Origin: Siphonodentalium dalli
Lineage: Eukaryota > Mollusca > Scaphopoda > Gadilida > Siphonodentaliidae
Assembly (NCBI GenBank): GCA_032622095.1
Contig: CP136069.1
Coordinates: 66,797,319 to 66,861,318 of the forward strand
Length of the DNA stretch: 64,000 nt
Direction: 5' to 3'
Shown: positions 25,401-38,751 of the stretch, in pieces
How positions within the stretch are numbered: position 1 is the first letter of the stretch
How the letters are laid out: each line of letters starts with the position of its first letter
Program-made: the position numbers and the translations under genes
The notes under the pieces: model-generated
What the model saw: only the letters and a program-made list of their open reading frames with translations
Databases searched by the model: none
Told to the model about the DNA's origin: nothing

Positions 25401-28400
25401 TGTACTTTGAGGTTTCCTCTGTCAGTCTGCTTTCTGCCATATCGCATTGCTCTGGCTATGTGCCGCATTCAGGAACTGCTCCTGAATAAGTTTCTTTCGC
25501 CTCCATTCTCACCTCCGTTCTTATCCCGTCTGGGTATTCCAGGTGTTGTTGAGACCTGTCTTTATAGTTTTGGGCCTTCTAATATGTTAGATTTTTATTC
25601 AACAATTAGGCCGCTTTTATGAGACAAACCTAGACGTATTATGGACTTGATTGTGTGTGTGAACCTGATAAGTTAGTATGCGGGTGCTATATCTCACAGG
25701 GGAAATTGGCGCTCTATTCACTTAGCCGAACATATCATGAATATCGACCGTTCAGCTCCATAGACACTATCGTCTGAACTACGCTCATTTTCAATTTTAC
25801 TTCTAGATTTGGGATATATCTTTCAGTGACCACCTAACACCATAGGATTTCATCATATAGCGTATCGGCATTTCATTGGTGTCTAGGCCGCATGCCGCAT
25901 GCCCATCGGTGCTTGAGCATACCAGTGGGCGGGTTATCACAGTTTTTGTGTATCCCTGGTCCCCCCATTGGTCTGGGCCCAACGATTTCTCATATCTCCC
26001 CTGGGTCTCTCGGTCGGGCTCAAAATACTGTCTGGTCCGTCATACCGCACTGAGCATTACCTCATTTTGTGAGATCCATTCTGAGTATTGATTCAGCTTT
26101 TCTGGCGGGGGGGGGTGGGGGTGTCATAACCGTGTTTTCCCCTCGGTGCCCCTTTTGCATGTATTATGGGCCAGTCAACATCCTCTGGATGTCGTGCTAG
26201 TGCTGCTTCATCCTCTAAGGAGGGGGGTGGGGTAGGTTCCTTTATCCTATTAGGTACATGAATGAATGAGTTACCCCCCTTGCCTATGACCAATGTTTAT
26301 CCTGGACACCTTCACCCTGTGATCATTACTAGTAGGGCACATGAAGTACGTGGTGTTTTCTTTTAGGAGGCTCAGTTGTTTTTGAGTTTATCTGAACTAT
26401 TACATATGGGACACAATGATCTATTTTTTGGCACATGTCTACCAAGAAATCTTTTTGGTACAGGATGCAGGTCTTTTCTGCTTCAGCAGGTGGGTTTCAT
26501 GGACATAGTCGGATTATCTGCCTCGTGGCCTCCTCCTCTTCAAGAGTTCTAATTATAACCATTAGTTTCAGTGTCCAAGATATATTTGACGGAGATATAA
26601 TATTTTTTTACCCAAAATATGTATCTCCTATAATAAATATCTTGGACACTGAACACAGCAAGGGCCCTCCCAGTTGGGATCAACATTCCCGCCCCGCGCA
26701 CTCGGTCAAACGCATCAAACACACAGGAGGAAGAAATTAAAATGAATGAGGTCTTGTCTTTCAATCGCTGTTATAGTGAAAGGACTCGCATGATTGGTCA
26801 GAGATATAATCGCCATTAATTGGCATTTGACAAGTGCGCGTACTCGAGGTATTGCGTACCAAATTTTTTTTTACGACTTCTAGAATCTTGCCAGCAAGAA
26901 ATATATAACCATTAGTTTCAGTGTCCAAGATATTTATTATAGGAGATACATATTTTGGTTAAAAAAATATTATTTTTAGGACTTGTAAATTCGAATTTTT
27001 TATATACATTCATGAAAATCCATAAATTGATGATTTGACCAAATTTTCCCAATTTGTTTAGACGAAATTCACTAATTTCCCTTTTTCCGATTTTTGCTGA
27101 TTTTTAGTATGTTGTTTATGGAGGGTATATGTACCAATTCCAGCAAAAAAAAATTCTGTTGCAATTAGTTCTGGGTAAAACCATAAATGCACTGGACTAT
27201 AATATGGTCTGAACATTTAGCGCTGACAAACCTCCAGATGGCTGTTGGCACTTGTCGTTCCTTTTTCATTGGATGCTTTAACCCTTTGAACCATGACTTC
27301 CCACAGCCATCGACACCAATGGCCCTGGGCTCCCAGGCGTTTTATACCCTGTTTTAGATACAATTTAGATGTTTGGTGTTGGTAATGTTCTAAAGGTGGC
27401 ATGCATGTTTACGAAACTTCACATTGTCGTTCATGGTAAGCCAGTAGTAATTTTAAGATCAGTAGGTTTTGCAAAGTCATAACCCCTTAGTTACAGTTGC
27501 TAGGCAACTACCCAGAATATGGAAAGAAGTTATGCAACAAACGCTCTACTTGTAAAGTATGTCACATATTTGGCCAGAACTAGTACCCCACAACTCTGTA
27601 AAACGAGTAGCAATGGTTGCTAAGCAAATGCATAACTGGGATTGACAATGGACTCTGAGGCGTACAAAATCAAGTTATTTGACGTGGTAAGTAATTCGCT
27701 AAGACGATATGCGAAAAGTTTCATCTAAACATTTGTGACCCGCCATATCAAATCCAATCGTAAGTCGGGATTTTTTTTACCCTGTGCCAATGCATTCTCT
27801 TATATATGCGAGTCGACCATAGGTCGCCTCACATATATAAGAGAATGCATTGGCCTAACAATTTATCATTTTTTTTAAATAAATGTTTCTTACAATTTTT
27901 AGGACATAAAATAAAAAACATCCATTACCCTGCAGGGAGCCCCACACATATATATATAGAAGCATATAGAAGAGTGTCGTCTGCTCATGTTTGTCTGGGG
28001 CTCTGTATGGGTGAAATTATAAAATTGTTAAAGAATACAAGAAAAAATTATTAAAATTGTAAAATATTGTTTGGCCAATGCATTCTCTTATATGTGCGAG
28101 GCGACCTATGGTCGACTCGCATATATAAGAGAATGCATTGGCACAGGAAAAAAAAATCCCGACTTACAACTGGATTTGATATGGCGGGTCAATTTTAATT
28201 CCATTATAAAATCTACAGTATTTAGGTCCTATATTTAACAAACATGATGAGATTACATGAAATAAGCAGAATCAGTTCACAATGGGATCATTTATACCCC
28301 CCCCTCGCCTTCAGCTTTACACCGCTCTCCCATAAATTATACGAATATTGGTAATGAGCCAGGTGTCTGCAGCCCGATATTTCAGGCTACCTTATTGGCA

Positions 28401-31400
28401 AATTTGGTTCATCCTGATATTTCGAGGGACATCGGTTGAATTACATTTTGTCTTTATGCTAGGAAATTGGATTGGTCATTTGAACATTCGGTGTGTACAC
28501 CGTCTAACAGATACTACACGTGGCAGTTTGTTGAACATTTCCTAAGGGAACTACTCATCAATGAGTATTTAGTAAAAAAAAGGGTTAAAATAAATATCTG
28601 TTATGTAAAATTTGTATTTGTTTTAGTTATTATTTCTAGAATTATAGAGTGTAATGAATGTACAGATGATTTTATGGACCAGTTAGAGATTGACATAAAA
28701 TGCTAGGCCCTTTTGGACAGTTATCACTTTTTGATATAACCTAAGTGAACAATAATTTTAACACAATACACTTGTTTCAACAAATATCACGGATTTGTCC
28801 CAACAATGTGTCAATGATGGGCATATTGAAAGATATTCGATTCAGTGGTCCATTTCACTGTCAACATCGAATCATGCTGGTGATATCGCCAACAAATCAA
28901 ATCTGCAATATCGCAGGGCCCTTAAACCATCATCCAAACCAACTTCAGGAATTAGTTTGTGGAGTATACTGTAATCGGCTTGTTTTATTTCATTTTACTT
29001 TGAAGTGAGTCAGAAAATCATCTAAATATGTTATTTATTTGCAGAAAACTTCCAAATCTTGCCGCAACGAAGTTACCAGAGTTATGAGACAAAGGGCCAC
29101 GAGTGTAGAGCTGTTACCTGAGATTGAATCGCCATGCATCGCTGATTTAGGAAAATTTTGTTCAGCAAACAATGACTTTAACAAAAATGAGGTATGTGTT
29201 GGATATATAACTTTAACCCTTTACCCAACAAACCGGCCAAAACCGGCCAAATAAAGCTTCAACAGCCTAAAATATCTTCGGTCTGTCTCAATAGAACCAT
29301 ACAAATATGGATATCATTGGAACCGGCTCCTTGACCACATTGTGATCGTTACAGTTATGCCCTGTGCCAATGCATTCTCTTATATATGCGAGTCGACCAT
29401 AGGTCGCCTCGCATATATAAGAGAATGCATTGGCCTAAAAAAAATATTTTTTTAACACTTTTTACCATTTTTTCTTACATTCTTTAACAATTTTATAATT
29501 TTTAATGTGTTAAGCCAATGCATTCTCTTATATATGCGAGGCGACCTATGGTCGACTCGCATATATAAGAGAATGCATTGGCACAGGGCCGTTCTGTTGG
29601 GTAAAGGGTTAATGACCAGACATGATTTACAGCAATCCTTACTTTCATAATAATAACAATTGATCCATGTATATTGTGCATTATACTCTGAATTCATGCA
29701 ATGCACTTGCATAATATTCTTGTGTATATTATTTCAGCAACCCCAGCGAGACATGATGGGTTTGTGTCACTGTAAAATTTATTTTAAAATGTTTTATCCT
29801 GCAACAAAGTTGAGGGCTTGGTTGTCCACCCATCCATCGATGCAACATTGTCTTAGCTTTTATTAGTTGTCTGTTATTAGTAGTCTGATTTTCCTCTACT
29901 AATTTATCCTGAACACCCCTCTAAATGAATAAGAGACCATTCCAATGTATATCTTTTATACTGAATGGGAGAATCCAATTAGTATAGTAAGGCCAAAAAA
30001 AAGAAGTGTTTTGGTTCTCGGGCAAATTTTTTTTCAAATCAATGAGGGAGGGAGGGAGGGAGGGTTTTATTTTTATTTTTTTCTGCGCATAGTAAGCATG
30101 GACAAAGATACCTTCCTCTGTCTAGTAATAACCAGAAAGGTAGAGGGAACTGTTATGCATATAAACTCATTTAGTCTTATATAAAAATGTTCTACCAGTG
30201 TATGACTGGGATTACCTAACAATATATAATGCCCCTGACATTAACTACTGTTATTGTTGTCTAAAAACTGATACCTCCCCATTCTAATATGTGATCCTGA
30301 ATTTAGTCCTGTGCCATTCAATTGTATTAAGTTACAATTAGTGTAAGTTGTTCACAATGACTAATTGTAAGAAGAGCATGAGGATCAGCTAATCATTTGA
30401 TTAATTGTAGTCATCTACTTCGTGTTGTACAGACCTTCTCAAAATAAGTGGCCCTTTTAACGCGGTCGTAACGCCAACGTAACGCGTTTTTTGCGTTGAT
30501 AACGCGTTGGTGATACATTATGACCGCGTTGACAATCAACGGACCGCGTTGAAGTTTAACGCAGACCGCGTTTACGTTAAACACGTTGCGCTAATGATCA
30601 ACGCACAGTCGCACACACGTTTTCAAATGTATATGTTTTGTTTTCAAATATTTGATGAGGACACATAAAGAAACTGAATTTCAGTGATTTAATTCTGGTG
30701 AGAAAAACAGAATTTAACTGAATTATTAAACTTATATATACTACTAGTACGGTAAAAAGTAAGTTAATATTTACCATACATGTATGCTTGCCGATACAAT
30801 AGCGGACAATTACTGAAACATGTAACGTCTCTTCGAAGCAAACGTTGAGTAAGTTTATTTCATCATTGTGAAAGCGACACGGCCTCATTGAGTGATCATT
30901 GTGGCACACGATGTCCGCTAGCCAATCAAAACAGACAAAGTTATGCTTGCACGTGTCCAGTCGAGAATTCTGTGTTTGAATCACAGTCAATCAATACAGA
31001 ATACAAGCTGGTAGGAGGAGTCATCTTCACAAAGTTGCTACATGGTATAAAAATATCTTGCAGAAATTCCTTTGATCTAAATTTAATAATAACTTCAAAT
31101 AACGAGACAATGTCACCATTCAGCAGCATGGGTTCGCGATGGGGAAGTTATGTTTTCCTTGTATTAAAGGGGCACTGATATCTGGATAATATTTTACGAA
31201 CTACCGACGAGAGGCTAATGAAAGTCCGAATAATCAAGTCATGGTATTCTTCGACATAAATCACAAATCGTGTTTATTTTATAATGTTTATTGGTTTATT
31301 TAATGCTATACATGCACGTGTATAGTGGTATACATAACGAGCGTCGTGAACATTTCTGGAATTTTTCATTGCGTTTGTTTATGGCGTATATAAACGCGCT

Positions 31401-34400
31401 TTATTGTTTCATACAGTTTCGGCCGACATCGGAACTGACACAATACCCTTGGTCTATACATGAGCGTACATGTAATCGACATTTAAACGGATATGACGCT
31501 GAATATTAAATATTCAAATAACACACATACATGTACATGTACATGTACATAGCGACGTGACATCAATATGTTTTGTTTGTTAGCAGTCTCGATTACGTTT
31601 CCATTAATTCGTGCAGCGCGATCAACGTGATTTACATTAATTTATTATTTTTTCCCGGAAAAAATCTAAATGTGGGCCAATATGTAAAACATTTTAACAC
31701 AAATCTATCATGCATTTCTCCCATCACGTTAACAACATTGTATTATTTTGGAAACGTTCCATTTCGTTGATGGTTATCTCGACTGCGTTTGTTGTGTGAC
31801 GGTTTACTCGACCGCGTTGTGATCAACGTGATCTACATTTATTTATTAGTTTTTTTCCCGGAAAAATCTAAATGTGGGCCTATATGTAAAACATTTAACA
31901 CTAATCAGAATGCATTACTCTCGTCACGCAAACAACATTGTATTATTTTGGAAACATTCCATTTCGTTGACGGTTATCTCGACTGCGTTTGTTGCGTTGA
32001 CGGTTAACTTGACCGCGTTTGTTGCATTGGCGGTCATGCCGATTTTGACATAATGCATGTACACATATCAATCAATTTTCAAATGGAGTTACAGAAAATT
32101 ATCTGGTGGTGGTGTGTGTGTGTGTTTTTTTTTTTTAGCGGGACATTAAATTACTGTATATATTTTGTCCGGCATCGGCGTTTGAAATCAAATGGGTAAG
32201 CCATTATGTGCCGACTGTAGACTTGTGATTTGAATTGTTAATATTTTACGATGTACTTGTCAGTAGAAATGATAACGAATTTCGGAGAATACTGTAAATA
32301 TATGTGCAAAAGAACTTTTTATTATATGAGGTTTTGATGACTAGATATCGGCTTTCAAGAGAATACATTTAACTCACTTGTCAGTCTTGCAAAAAAATTC
32401 AAATTATCGCTTCTAATAAAGAGCGTCCATGTTTACACTGAAATGTGGTATGTAATAAACAGCGTTTAAATTATGATAGTTTGTACTCGTTTTCAATGTA
32501 AAACCACAAACGTATGTAGATATAGATCGATAATAAAACGGTGGACATTTGTGTGTGTTTTTTTTGCGATTTCTGTGACATAATAATTGATGGTGACTAT
32601 ATTAAAGTTTTCTTTTATAACCCGGAAATCTAGAAAAAAACAATTTTGTCTAATTTGGTATCGTCGGACGGCGCTTGGATCTTCAAATGTACATTGTACA
32701 TTGTTTTCAAATATTTGATGAAGACAAATAAATAATTGAATTGCAGTGATTTAATTCCGGTGAAAAAAAAACTGAAGTTAACAATATTATTCAACTTATA
32801 TATCCTACGGTAAAAAGAAAGTTAATATTTATCATATGCTTGCCTACACAATAGCGGATTATACATTGAATACCATTGAATACGAACGATGTCGTTATTT
32901 CATCATCAATGAATTAAGTAACACCTGAACAAGACTTCATCGAGTGCATGGTCACTAGCCAATCAAAACCGACGAAGTTATGACAGCACGTTTTCAATCG
33001 AGAATTCCGTTTGAGTCACATGGTATCACTCTCCACTTTACCGAAGACACGCCCCGTATTGCATTTGCGTCTATGGACACCGCTGTCAATCATTCGCGGC
33101 ATGCTTTTGATCCGCGGTCTGATGGTCAAAGTGACAAATCACTGGAAACCAAATCTGAGCGCTGTTTGTTTTACATGTATTTCACAACACATGGATAATT
33201 AACATTCTAAATTATTTGCATCACTGTACATGTATATCCATGTGTCAATTACGAACGTGCGTGTAAATGTAGATGTGTGTTTATCGTACCCTCACGAAGA
33301 TTTCAAATGACATCGGACCCTTGGCGTACAGGTTATTGACCTTTATTAGGAGGTGACGCTGAATATTAAATATTCAAAGAATACACGTACATGTACATTG
33401 CGACGTGAACTCAAAGTTTTTTGTTTGTTAGAAATCTCAATTGCATCTCTATTAATTCGTGCAGCGCGATCGATGTGATCTGCATTTATTTATTATTTTT
33501 TTCCAGAAAAATTATAAATGTTAAATGTAAAACATCACCAATAAAGCATGCATCACACAAGCCAAACACACGGTCACCGTCTCGATTGATTACAACACTT
33601 CGTTCTGTTTCCTATCAGAAAATTGTATGAAACTATAATTGGTGGCCGTCGTTCATTTTCTCTTTTCAATTTAATGTTTTTTTAATAAAATGAGTTCATG
33701 TCTCAAAGTTCATGTTTACAATGTTATTCAATAATTATTATTACAGTTGATAAGCTATTCTCCCAACCTCGTTTGTTGCGTTGACGCAGGGACCAGCCGA
33801 GGGGGCGACATAGGCGAAATAGTCGCCCTAGAGCCGCCAATTTCGCCCTACTAAGGCTCTAGGGCGAAGTTGAAGTCTCCTTGTAAAAAAAAAAAAAATA
33901 TATAAAAATAAAAAAATATATATATATAATAATAGTTATAGTATCTATCTATCTATAGGTTTCTCCTAACCTTCATTATGCTGAAGTTTTAAAGGAGGCG
34001 CATGAGGTGTAACTATACAATTTTTGTGCAATATTTTTGGTGAATTTTGGATTATATTTAAAAACATGATAAAAACTCAGATTTGGTACAGGTTGGTTAT
34101 GGGAGTTTAAAGTGGTCGCTATAGAGAGTAGATTTGAATTTGTCCAGGTCTGTGAGGGTAGCAATAGAAGGGTCGAGAGAATTCCATGCAAGGATAGTGC
34201 GAGGGTAGAATGAGGTGCGGATGTATTTGGGTCCAGTATAAAAGAACACGAATTTATGACCTCTCGATGTTGTGAGGGGAGCGGTGTCTCGTATGTTGAC
34301 AATGTTGTTTTTTATTTTATAGAACATGACAAGTGATAATATAGGACCATGACATAGGAGTATACATTTGGCACTTAGAATGCCATATGATGAATATATT

Positions 34401-37400
34401 GTCCAACTTGGTTTTGTCTTAATTAGTGTATTGACACCTGTTATTCAATCCATTAGTGGCCATAGTGGGGCCCTAGTTATCACACCTGTGTACCATGGAC
34501 ACTCCAAGGTAGATTGTTATGAAATTAAACACACAAGTCAGTATATGTCACACATACTGAAGCCTGTTGTATTGCTGGTGGATTAAGCTGAGAGTTTATT
34601 TGGTGGTGTAAATGATCATAATATAGGATCAATACTTATTTTGCTATAATCAATAATTTTGTGTTTACTATTACAAATTAGTACATTCACATATTAAGAG
34701 GATAACTTTTTGATTATCAATATATGTTTGTTATTAATAATTATTATTCATTCAAATTCATTGACAAAACAGCCTAGTTTTAACCCCCAAAAAAGAAAAC
34801 AATCCGGTAATATAATTGATAATTGAGACTTTGAGTCTCCCCACTTCTCCCTATTTTCCCCTGACTTCTCCCTAAAATCTCCAGAGGGAGAAGTCACTTC
34901 TCCCTAAAATTTGACCCCTGGCTGGTCCCTGCGTTGACGGTTATCTCGACCGCGTTTGTTGCGTTGGTGGTCATGCCGACCGCGTTATGTTGCGTTGGCG
35001 GTTTCCTCGACCGCGTTTGAGTAACGTTACGACCGCGTTGGAGTAACGTTACGACCGCGTTGGATCAACGCGGTCGTAACGTTACTCCAACGCGGTCGTA
35101 ACGCGGTCGGGAGGGCCATTACTTTTGAGAAGGTCTGTAAGCCTGCAAGTTACTTTTTAACACATTACATGTTAGAGCTCAATGCACACTAATATTCAAC
35201 ACATATCTGCTATTTTTATTTTTTTTTCAAATTTTTTTTGCACAACATCAGGCATTGCAATAAAAAGGCCTAATGCGGCCCTTTTTATTCAATGCAGCGG
35301 GGCCTGAGAACCAAAATTTTTTTTTTTTTTTTATCTCAGGAGATTGAGTGTTTAGAAGAAAACTATGATCAACTTTCCGAAAGATGCAGAGAGGCTGTTG
35401 CTGATTTTATTGAATTAGAGGATGAGGATCTCAAACTAGACCACGCCCTAATGAAGGCATGTTATCCAGTCATCAGACAAGTCTGTGATGTAAGTTACTT
35501 ATCTCTTTCATTGCCAGGCTAAATTTACACCTAAACTGCCAAAAATATTAAAGAAAAACTGATTTTATTGTGGAAATGTATGATACAATATGAATTACCT
35601 ACTTATGAAATAACTTTTCAAATATCAAGGACTTGTATGTGGGTGATAAGCATAATACATGCTGATGAAGATTTTATCCAAAAAAAAATTCCACCATAAT
35701 CAAGGGGCATGACTCCTTGTCTACCAAGGAGAAAAACACCAGAAATTGAATTTTTTGTGTGTGCAATAATCCAATTGAAAAATGGCCCAAAGCCTAGCTA
35801 CTATATTGGTTTTCTGAGACACAGAAAAGCATTTTGATGAGGACCTGATAACTTTCTCCTGTCTTTCTTCTCAATTTAAAAACTTGTGAGAGCAATTTAG
35901 GGTCTAGTTCTGATATCAGGACCATGTGTGAGGTGGGCCAATTGGGGATCCTGTAATTCCCATTTATTAATGGTTCAGTGATGACCTGCACCAGCGACAA
36001 CCCCTTCCCCTAATAATAAAACAAGATATTGCAAAAACTATAATATGTACATTTTATGATTATATATCTAACTACAAGCCTGTCATCATTGTGCTATAAA
36101 TAAAATACCAAATGATACATATACCTGTGGTCTAAAAATTCACTGAGGCAAGCTATTTGTCACTTATGTGGGTTATTCCTCTCCATTTGTGTTATGTGTT
36201 TAAGGTGTTTAAGAACTGACAATTACACAATCTAAAGTGCACTTGACCTTAATTGTAATATAATGTTGTCAAAATATCATGTTTAAATAAATGAATGCAT
36301 TGATAAAATGTAAAAAATTGTCTCTTTTTTTCTTCTGGCAACGTCAGCCATTTTGGATCATTTGCTGCATGACCAGTTACAAACTAATTTATATATTTTT
36401 TTTGCTTGGATATCTTTAAAAATGGTCTATCCCTTTCTAGAAAGTTTTATATAGATTCCGGGATGTAAAATAATAGATATGAATAGAGGACCTTGTCCGG
36501 AAAAGTTTCTTATCAATTAATATAAATTTTATTTAGAAGTTCTTATCACATCCACGGGACAGTTTTATGGGCTATTTTTGGAACAGAAATCTGTGCCAAA
36601 AACCTTTGGAGCGTACCAAAAGCGTACCACAAAGAAGGAGAACTCTATCTTATTAACACCCTCAATCATGGCAAGTTGCAGTTAAACTTTCGATTTCACC
36701 ATGATATAAAACATTACTGTGCCTTTATAGAGAAATGATATACCCAATCTTCAGTTCTACATGTATATGTATTTTATTCACAAAATAGTATTTGCAGTCT
36801 TGAAATCGGGTATTAAAAAATGTGTTGTTGTAATTTTGACCCGAAAGAGATAGACCATCTTTAAAAGAATTATAACTTAGATATGTGCTGCAGAATTTAA
36901 CCCTTTCAGTGCCAAGTCCGAATTTTGTATCAACCCATATTTCCTTGATCATCAAGGAAATATGGGTTGATACAAAAATTGGACTTGGCACTGAAAGGGT
37001 TAATTAGGAACAATTTAAAAAACAATTCTTATGTAACTTTTAGTTCAGGGTTGGTATCTGTTGCCATGCGTGTGTGTGTATTTCCATCAACATTTTCCAT
37101 TAGTACGTGCTATAGGCCGTACCATTCGTCTGATCATCATGAAATTTGCCATTTACATTGACATTTGCCATATAAGAGATGTGACCTGTACGGTGTCCCA
37201 AAGGATTAAGTCATGCAAAGAGTAAAATCCAAGATGCCTGCCGGCAAGCATGGTTTCCATTGAAAATCATTCAAATTCGATATCTCCCATCTAGAAGTGA
37301 TCCTAAACTACATTGACATGGAGATGGAAACGATATGTTTAAGGGTGAATCGACCAAAAACATGGCTGCAGTCGGCCATCTTGATTTTCAGTATTAAGCC

Positions 37401-38701
37401 ATGTTAATCCATTAGCATGGCTACAGGCTGTACCATTGGTTTGATCACTATCAAATTTGTCATGGCTGTTGACATGTAAATGGGAACGAGTCATTTTGTG
37501 GTCATTTGGAAAAAAACATGGCCACCAGTGGCCATCTTCGATTTTACTCTTTGCATGACTAAATCCTTTGGCACACCCAACAGGTCACATTTCTCATCTG
37601 ATTTTCACCAAACTTAATATGGTGGTTGCGTCCACTTATCAGTGAGATAAACCTGACAATTACATGCATGAACGTCATGGATACACAGCTTAATTGGAAC
37701 CAGATGCGTTCACTTTTATGGACGTATTATGGACTTGATCGTGTGTGTGAACCTGATAAGTTAGTATGCGGGTGCTATATCTCACAGGGGACTTTAGCGT
37801 TCTACTCACTTAGCCGAACATATCATGAATTTCGACTGTTCCGCTCCATAGACACTATCGTCTGAACTACGCTCGTTGGTGTCTATGCATCCTGTATGTA
37901 GTCCATTTTGTTATAGTATTTGTCACAGTACCGACTTTGACCACGAATATTTTCCAATTCTATGTTATCACTCTGGCCGAGTATTTCACATCACTTGACA
38001 GGCGTGATTCTAATTCTAATCTGATTTACCGATCACCGATTCTCACCTTATTTGCGACATTTAACAATTATTGCCGCATCCCCATCGGTGCTTGATAATA
38101 CCAGTTGTCGTGTTATCGCAGTTTGTGTAACTTTTCAGCTGCTAACCTACAGTATGGGTTCCCTATACAACCACCTGACGAACGGTAACTCAGTTCCACA
38201 TTAATTTGAAACCATGCAGGCCTGTGCATTGCATCACAGATTGGCCGTATGATCAGACAGTGTTCCATTACCGGTATCAGTTCCTCTCCTTGGTTGACTG
38301 TACACCTTAATTTCCAGTTACTTGGCTTGGTGTACCGGAGGCAGGCACTCTTTCAGTCTTGGTCCCCTCCCTTATGTGTATGCTTTTTCTTTCCATGGAC
38401 ATTATTCCCAGTGCTCTGGACATAATCAGCTCAACTCAGTCATGTTTTCCTGGTGTATCCCTGCATGGTCCCCCCCCCCCCCCCCATTGGTCTGGGCCCA
38501 ACAGTTTCTCATATCTCCCCTGGGTCTCTCGGTCGGGCTCAAGTTAGTCATACCGCCCTGAGCATTGCCTCATTTTGCGAGATCCATTATGAGCATTGAT
38601 TCGGCATTTCTGGGGGGGGGGTGGTGTCATAACCGTGTTTTCCCCTCGGTGCCCCTTTTGCATGTCTTGTGGGCCGGTGCTAGTGCTGCTTCATCCTCTA
38701 A

Positions 38702-38751
<50 letters not shown>

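Larger units (their letters stand above)
5792..26972. mobile_element. DIRS-like composite retroelement locus (copies A and B)
   Basis: The left inverted terminal repeat (5792 to about 6003) starts TATCTCCGTCAAATATATC and contains CTTGGACACTGAAACTAATG and TACCTCGAGTACGCGCACTT. Its complement forms the right repeat (about 26736-26972), which ends GGTTAAAAAAATATTA. Just inside the right repeat is an internal complementary region. This arrangement is diagnostic of DIRS-type retroelements. The 21 kb is not one element: its sequence is present twice in the same direction (A and B), A lacking its right end and B its left end, with block X at the junction. I recognise no reverse transcriptase, RNase H or tyrosine recombinase motif, so these copies look non-autonomous or decayed. 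Confidence 0.7.
22127..26972. mobile_element. DIRS-like copy B (right-end complete, left end replaced)
   Basis: Begins in the terminal repeat at CTTCTAGAAGTCG and runs to the intact right end GGTTAAAAAAATATTA. Compared with copy A it has gained about 930 bp (22279-23211) and about 195 bp (24454-24648). It lacks the region equivalent to about 7280-8100, about 180 bp around 25893 and about 310 bp (plus D1) around 25950, where CAGTTTTTGT joins GTATCCCTGGTCC. Short shared words at the deletion joins suggest microhomology repair. Confidence 0.7.
30428..35139. mobile_element. 4.7-kb TA-flanked transposon with GACCGCGTT subterminal repeats
   Basis: Inverted ends CAGACCTTCTCAAAATAAGT (30430) and the complement of CAGACCTTCTCAAAAGTAAT (to 35137) are flanked by TA. 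Subterminal zones (30456-30590 and 34931-35110) are packed with AACGCGGTC/GACCGCGTT and GCGTTGACGG words in both directions. An internal block at about 30615-30830 is duplicated, diverged, at about 32690-32850, and GCGTTTGTTGCGTTG words recur at 31780-32030. It lacks a recognisable transposase, so it is probably non-autonomous, superfamily unassigned. A hAT-like element interrupts it at 33787. Confidence 0.75.

Noticed and set aside
5792-26972. A 21-kb Maverick/Polinton-like giant element
   Set aside because: The size and terminal inverted repeats suggested it, but no polymerase B, integrase, ATPase or capsid-type frames are present, and the interior is two tandem partial copies with nested insertions.
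26602-26972. Independent 370-bp MITE with 55-bp terminal repeats
   Set aside because: It looked like a MITE alone, but it always sits at the right end of the DIRS-like copies (also 39103-39470) and is better explained as internal complementary region plus right terminal repeat.
29945-30184. Small protein with aromatic stretch
   Set aside because: Its frame spans a GGGA tract and poly-T; no motif and no homologous copy in the window.
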